From: Micromussa lordhowensis
Taxonomy: Eukaryota; Cnidaria; Anthozoa; Scleractinia; Lobophylliidae
Direction: 5' to 3'
Assembly (NCBI GenBank): GCA_964020085.1
Contig: OZ026601.1
Span: 21,394,930-21,458,929 of the forward strand
Length of the DNA: 64,000 nucleotides
A program made the position numbers and the translations under genes. The notes under the pieces are model-generated. The model was not told the origin of the DNA and made no database searches. It worked only from the letters and a program-made list of their open reading frames with translations. The stretch's first letter is position 1, and each line of letters begins with the position of its first letter. Of the stretch, positions 59,601 to 64,000 are shown piece by piece.

Positions 59601-62397
59601 AGGTCCTTGTAGTTTCTTGCATCACCACTACAACTTGCGCATCCAGCATTTCCCCCTTTTTGTTCTCCAGCCTCAAATTGTTGTTCAGGGCCATCTCCAT
59701 GAAAAAAGCGCATTACATCAGTAATCTCAACTCCATTTGACGTGGTGATTTTAATGTTCATACTCTGCAAACAGGCCTTTCTGGTGTTAATGTAGGCTAG
59801 CTGATCAACTTCAGAGGAACCACATCTCCCCAGAATATAAACTTGGGGTCTTTCAACTATAGACTGCACATCAATGTCTCCTTTGCCTTTTGCTTTCATT
59901 TCTTCATTTGTGTAATATAGGGCCTCATCATATACTGAATTTACTGTCAGTAGAAGGTGACCATGGTTGAGAAGGGTTGAGTTGTCACCCCAAATCATAA
60001 GGTATCGCTTTCTTTCCATTGCTTTTAATCTCTCTTTAGACTCCAATTCACTTTCTTTCCCTGCATTGGCATCCTCACCAAGGTGAATAAGTCTGGATCT
60101 GACTTCAGCATCGGTCATGGCGGTATAGTAGTCATCATTGTGAATTCGTAATAAACCCAGGGATTCCTGTTCTTTTAGCATTCGGGTCCTTATCTCTAGG
60201 AGAGGGATCTTACGGCCAGATACAGTAAAAGTTTCAGTCTTGAGAGTGCCTTCCTTTGTCAGCAACACCTTTTTGAATGTTTGGGGGACAATCATTTCGC
60301 CAAGAATAAACTCTCCACTTTCAATTTTGCTCTACAAAATGAAACAAAACAATTAATGCCGGAATCCAGAGTCACACATGTCAAAGTATTTTGTGTGCTG
60401 ATGTAACATGGTAATGCAATACATAGCAACTATGAAAATTGACCTCACAGTGTGTACAAATTAGCTGAGCTACCTTGAAAATTAGTGAAAAGGCAAAGAG
60501 CTCAACATCTTTAGGAGATATACAGTTATGTACATATCATGACAAGTCTTTAAAATACATTGCATGTATCATCTACAATTCAGTATGCACAGATTTATGG
60601 ATCCTGGGTGAAAAATTAAAGAAAAGTTCTTTTTAAATTCATTTATATTTAGTTTACTGCACTGTACTTACCATTAAAGTTTCCCTTATTTCTTTGTTTG
60701 TTCTTGGAACTGGTACTGAGATCTCTCCACCCTGCATTTGCATTATTCTTCGTCTGGCTGCTGGTCTTTCTTGTCTGAACTGCTGGAATCTGGATAACTG
60801 TACTCCTTTACTTTCCAGGAACTCCTTGACAACCATATTTCCCAGTTTTGTCTTTTCCATCACACCATATTGACGGGCAAGTTCTGAGTAATTGATCTGG
60901 AAAAGAAGCATACACCTTTCAACTTTTTTGCCAATTAAATTTGTCTCTGGCCTGTTATTTTCTATTGAAATTTGTGTGTTACTAATTGATTCTGGCTGCA
61001 GGGTAATGACAGTTGGTAATGACAGTTGGCAACAATTTATCATCAGTTTCACCTGGCACCAACTGTTAGTAATACTGCCCTAATAAGTATATTATAATCA
61101 TAATCTTCTAATAATTATAAGATTATGATTTAGCAGTGTTTGCTACAATTTCTCATGATTAAGATTATGATTATATATTATTACAGTGCGACTACTCTAA
61201 CCAAAGCCACCCGACAAAATTTTCTACAAATTTAACGAATGAAAATCGTAGAGGTTGCGAATGGTTTTGCAACAGATTATCCAAAATAACCACAAATGTG
61301 TTGACTTTGTAATGTACAGATTGATTACATGGATATTTGTTGAAAAACTTTTGCTATTTACCTCCATAATTTTTATTCATTAAATTTGTGGACAATTTTG
61401 TCGGGTGGCCTTGGTTGGAGTAGTCGCACTGTAAATAAATATGTTTTTTTATTGCAGTTTATCACTGTGGCTTTACCTTTTTTACAATGTATGTTTTACT
61501 TACCCTTTCTCCATCCCTCATTGCATTAACTTTTTCCAGGAGCCCATCTTTGTCAAAGTCAAGATCCTCTGGCCGTGGAGAGTGCCTTTTCTTCTTGCAT
61601 TGGCCTTCATCTTCCTCTCGCTTCCTTTTATTGGCCCTTTGTTCTGCATCTTCTGGACTTTCAAAGAAAAGTGACAACCGCTGCTCCTGTCGCTGGCTGT
61701 AGGTCTGTCTGGTGGAAAGCATGGTGTCACAGTCCTTTTCTGACCATTTTTCCTGGATGCTGCTCTTGTCAAGTGTGGATTTTTTTCTCCTTTCCTTTTT
61801 CCCTTCAGCATGTGATTTTTTGTCTTCAAGACCCAACACAGAAACAGTTGTTTGTGCCTTAGCGAATGTTACCCCAAATATAGTTTTAAATGGAGTATTT
61901 ATTTTTTCATAAATCTGTGAAGTAGCTGTTTTAATAGCCTTTTTTGTTACCTTCATGTTTCCACGGCATGATGGTTTAAGAATGCGGCTCTTAATGTTCT
62001 TGCGAATGCCTTGTTTTGTAATAGAGTTTTCTTTTTGATTCCACATGGGAAATAAAGATTGGAAAGGAAAGTGATGAACATCACAAGCCTCGCAATTTGT
62101 ACGAGTGTGTTGCTGCTTTTCATATTCAGTCAGCTTTTCCCAGTTGTTGGGGCTGAAATGTTCTGTGTATTTATCCTTGTCAGATTTTCGCTTCCATTTT
62201 CCAAAATGGTGTACAAGGCTCTTGGAGCGTTTGACATAAGAATGTTTGTCTACCTCATATCGCTCTTGGTGTCCTTGAAATAATGTTAGGTAGTTTCTCA
62301 AGCGGTTGTCGTGGTCATACTCAACTTTGCCAGTTGATTTTATGAAGCTGCGTTTGACTGCAACTCGAGCAAATCCACATCCAAAGAAAGAGGCCAT
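56688..62397 (-). CDS. large uncharacterised repeat-family protein, intact but for a 13-bp duplication
   Basis: Five exons: 61504-62397 (ATG), 60672-61062, 59323-60331, 58797-59000 and 56688-58159 (TAA). Junctions are GT..AG and phases match, about 1318 residues, provided one copy of a 13-bp tandem duplication at 61002-61027 in exon 2 is discounted; with both copies the frame breaks. Features: a basic N-terminal domain (FGKWKRKSDKDKYTEHFSPN); a Lys/Arg-rich stretch; a helical NYSELARQYGVMEKTKLGNM segment resembling a winged-helix; VSGRKIPLLEIRTRML; MIWGDNSTLLNHGHLLLTVN; EITDVMRFFHGDGPEQQFEA followed by CASC; a SAP-like LRLEELRSECRARGLETDGQ; EPLHDVKEHIANVL; RKFYGRYWHSLTAHA; an acidic tail. I recall this set from repeated genes in cnidarians and amphioxus. 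Function unknown; SAP and helical parts suggest DNA binding. Confidence 0.75.
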
Positions 62398-63589
62398 TTA
62401 TGGCGCCAAATCTAACAGTTTCTGCTTACAGAAATACACTGAAAACACGGTTTCTGTCAAAATTACCTTTTAAGATCACGTCAATCCGGTCTAAACTTTG
62501 CTAAAGAAAACCTTCTGAGATGGATAATTGCAATCTTTGTAGTAAGAGCATAACATCTACATATATCAGAAACGGATCGTTGCTTACTGACTCATTTGAT
62601 TAGCTCGGTTGAATTTTCCGCCAAAACCTCGCGCATGTCAATTATAAATATCATCGAAGGCTCATAATAAGCTGTAAGCAATAAGCACAATTTTTTCTCA
62701 CGAACCACAACATCAATCTACAATGATCATTTCGTAACAAATTTTGCCATTTATTCTCATCTTTCCACATAGAAACACGAAAATATACAATATTTAGACT
62801 ACCTTATTGTTAGCAGAAGTATCTTTTTTAGATGTTTCAGCCTCTGTAGGTAATTGTTTCGTGATAAAATCGGTAGAAAGTTTGCAAATACTACTCAAGC
62901 CACGACCACATCAATGCTTTTCCTTCCGCCATTTTCTATCTTGGAACCAGGCCTGATATCAAAAGCATTGAGTCTATTGGCCATTTCGTCTCTAGGGCAA
63001 CGAAAATTGTAGTTCCCAGGTTATCTTTTCAGTAAACTGCTCGGGCAACATGGGAAATTCAAAATGGCGGACAACAGTCTTAAGAGGAAGGTATTTTGAT
63101 AAATGGCAACACTTTTGAGCTTCGATATCCTGTTTTCACTTCGAAATTCTTGTGAATCATGATGTCTTCCATATCTCTGTGCTTGGCCTTTTGAGAAAAT
63201 AACTTAATTTGTTATTTGAATTTAGAAGAAACGATGGTTTTAGAGTATGTTTTAAAATTGGCTAGAAACTACTTCTACACAAAACACTATTTCGTCTAAG
63301 ACCAAGCACAGTTTAACAGTTTAAGTATCCAACACTTCAAAAGTATCATTGCGTTTCTCAACGATTACAGAAAAAGTGTTGCCATTTTTTGTTTAAAATG
63401 GTCTATTTTTCAGCGGTTATCGGCTTTCCTTAAACATCGATCACATGACTAAATCACGTGATATTTTACCAGGAAAGCCACAATTTTAATTTTGTTAAGT
63501 GGACCAAATTTCGTTCGATTTTATTGAAATCTCTTTGAATAACACTAATTTCTGTTAAAAAAATGCATTTTTCAGTCTTGGCCCATGCC
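62398..63589. other. upstream region of the element D gene, no second gene seen
   Basis: Noncoding AT-rich sequence, likely holding the promoter of the gene starting at 62397. CGCCATTTT/AAAATGGCG motifs of opposite orientation occur near 62930 and 63062. No TATA box can be assigned with confidence. Confidence 0.4.
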
Positions 63590-64000
63590 TTAATTTACCT
63601 GAGTGTACACAGGCTAAGTTTATTGCAAGATTCATAAATAAAATATAAATGTATTTTAAGTGCTCTGCAGTGCAACAATGCTACAGTAACAGCGTACTCA
63701 TTTTTTAGTTTTAAGAATGTATCACTTTATAAAATGTAGCTATATTAAGAGAACTGCAATTTGTAAATAGGTACAATTTGAATCAGTCATTGGTGCTTAA
63801 GAATTACAGTTAGTCCGGCTATATTGCAAGGGCAATGAATTTTGTCAGTGATTCGCTTTTTGAAAAGATAACAATCAGATGCATGGCTCAATCTTTGCGT
63901 AATACTCACGATTACTCAAATTAGTTCACATGAAAATAATATAAAAGGTGAAAATAACGGGTATCCTCGGTTTGAATGAAGAATAAATTTTTATACAGAC
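63590..64000. other. no gene seen
   Basis: AT-rich sequence right of element D with no supported ORF, repeat or RNA. Confidence 0.5.

Larger units (their letters stand above)
55590..63589. mobile_element. Element D: candidate 8.0-kb TTAA-flanked transposon
   Basis: GGCAAGGGCCAAGATCTG at 55590 is mirrored by CAGTCTTGGCCCATGCC ending at 63589. TTAA stands outside both (55586-55589 and 63590-63593). The similarity extends slightly beyond the TTAA (CTCAGGAAAA and CTCAGGTAAA), so either the true ends lie about 10 bases further out or the target was itself repetitive. One large gene (56688-62397, -) fills the interior. The shortness of the inverted match keeps this tentative. Confidence 0.5.

Noticed and set aside
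1..64000. CRISPR arrays, operons, prokaryotic promoters, rRNA genes
   Set aside because: The sequence is eukaryotic with spliced genes; no regularly spaced identical repeats or rRNA-like segments were seen.

Overview
The window looks like AT-rich eukaryotic DNA from an invertebrate animal, most likely an anthozoan cnidarian such as a stony coral. This is inferred from spliced genes with GT..AG introns, a BEN-domain gene, and a dense set of DNA-transposon families that I associate with cnidarian genomes (Kolobok/THAP, DUF6589, ISL2EU/Harbinger-like, tnp2-like). No species marker is present. There are no operons, ribosome binding sites, CRISPR arrays or rRNA genes.

Layout. 1-4202 (-): a BEN-domain gene running off the left edge, with every splice junction in phase but one in-frame TGA. 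4472-13372 (+): a decayed tnp2/EnSpm-like transposase gene, one exon of which is interrupted by a 640-bp LINE 3' fragment with a clean 9-bp target-site duplication. 13674-24833: an 11.2-kb TTAA-flanked element (element A) with terminal inverted repeats of about 0.8 kb. It carries a six-exon transposase-like gene (zinc-binding N-terminus, acidic candidate nuclease core, C2H2 finger), now damaged by a splice-donor mutation and a stop, and it contains three nested MITEs. 24944-25506: a foldback TTAA MITE. 27235-35408: an 8.2-kb TTAA-flanked Kolobok element that looks intact. It encodes a 955-residue THAP transposase on the + strand (11 exons, all in phase) and, convergently, a 213-residue protein with the zinc-binding intracellular domain of P2X7 receptors. 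37.3-42.3 kb: hairpin, minisatellites, a tRNA-derived SINE, a THAP/DDE_Tnp_4 pseudogene broken by a GA-repeat expansion, and a tRNA-like sequence. 42411-47573 (-): a decayed repetitive gene with an LTGCDTTS motif. 50590-55225 (-): a decayed DUF6589 gene. 55590-63589: a candidate 8.0-kb TTAA-flanked element (element D) carrying a five-exon gene on the - strand that is intact except for a 13-bp tandem duplication.

How it works together. Nearly all coding capacity is transposon-derived; only the BEN gene and an acidic terminal exon at 36.1 kb look host-like, and even these carry one stop each. Five separate segments end at TTAA with inverted termini, the insertion signature of Kolobok/piggyBac transposases. 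Two of them, the foldback MITE and the intact Kolobok, share terminal sequence, so the Kolobok may mobilise the MITE in trans. The most interesting unit is the apparently intact two-gene Kolobok, whose second protein resembles the cytoplasmic ballast of a vertebrate ion channel.
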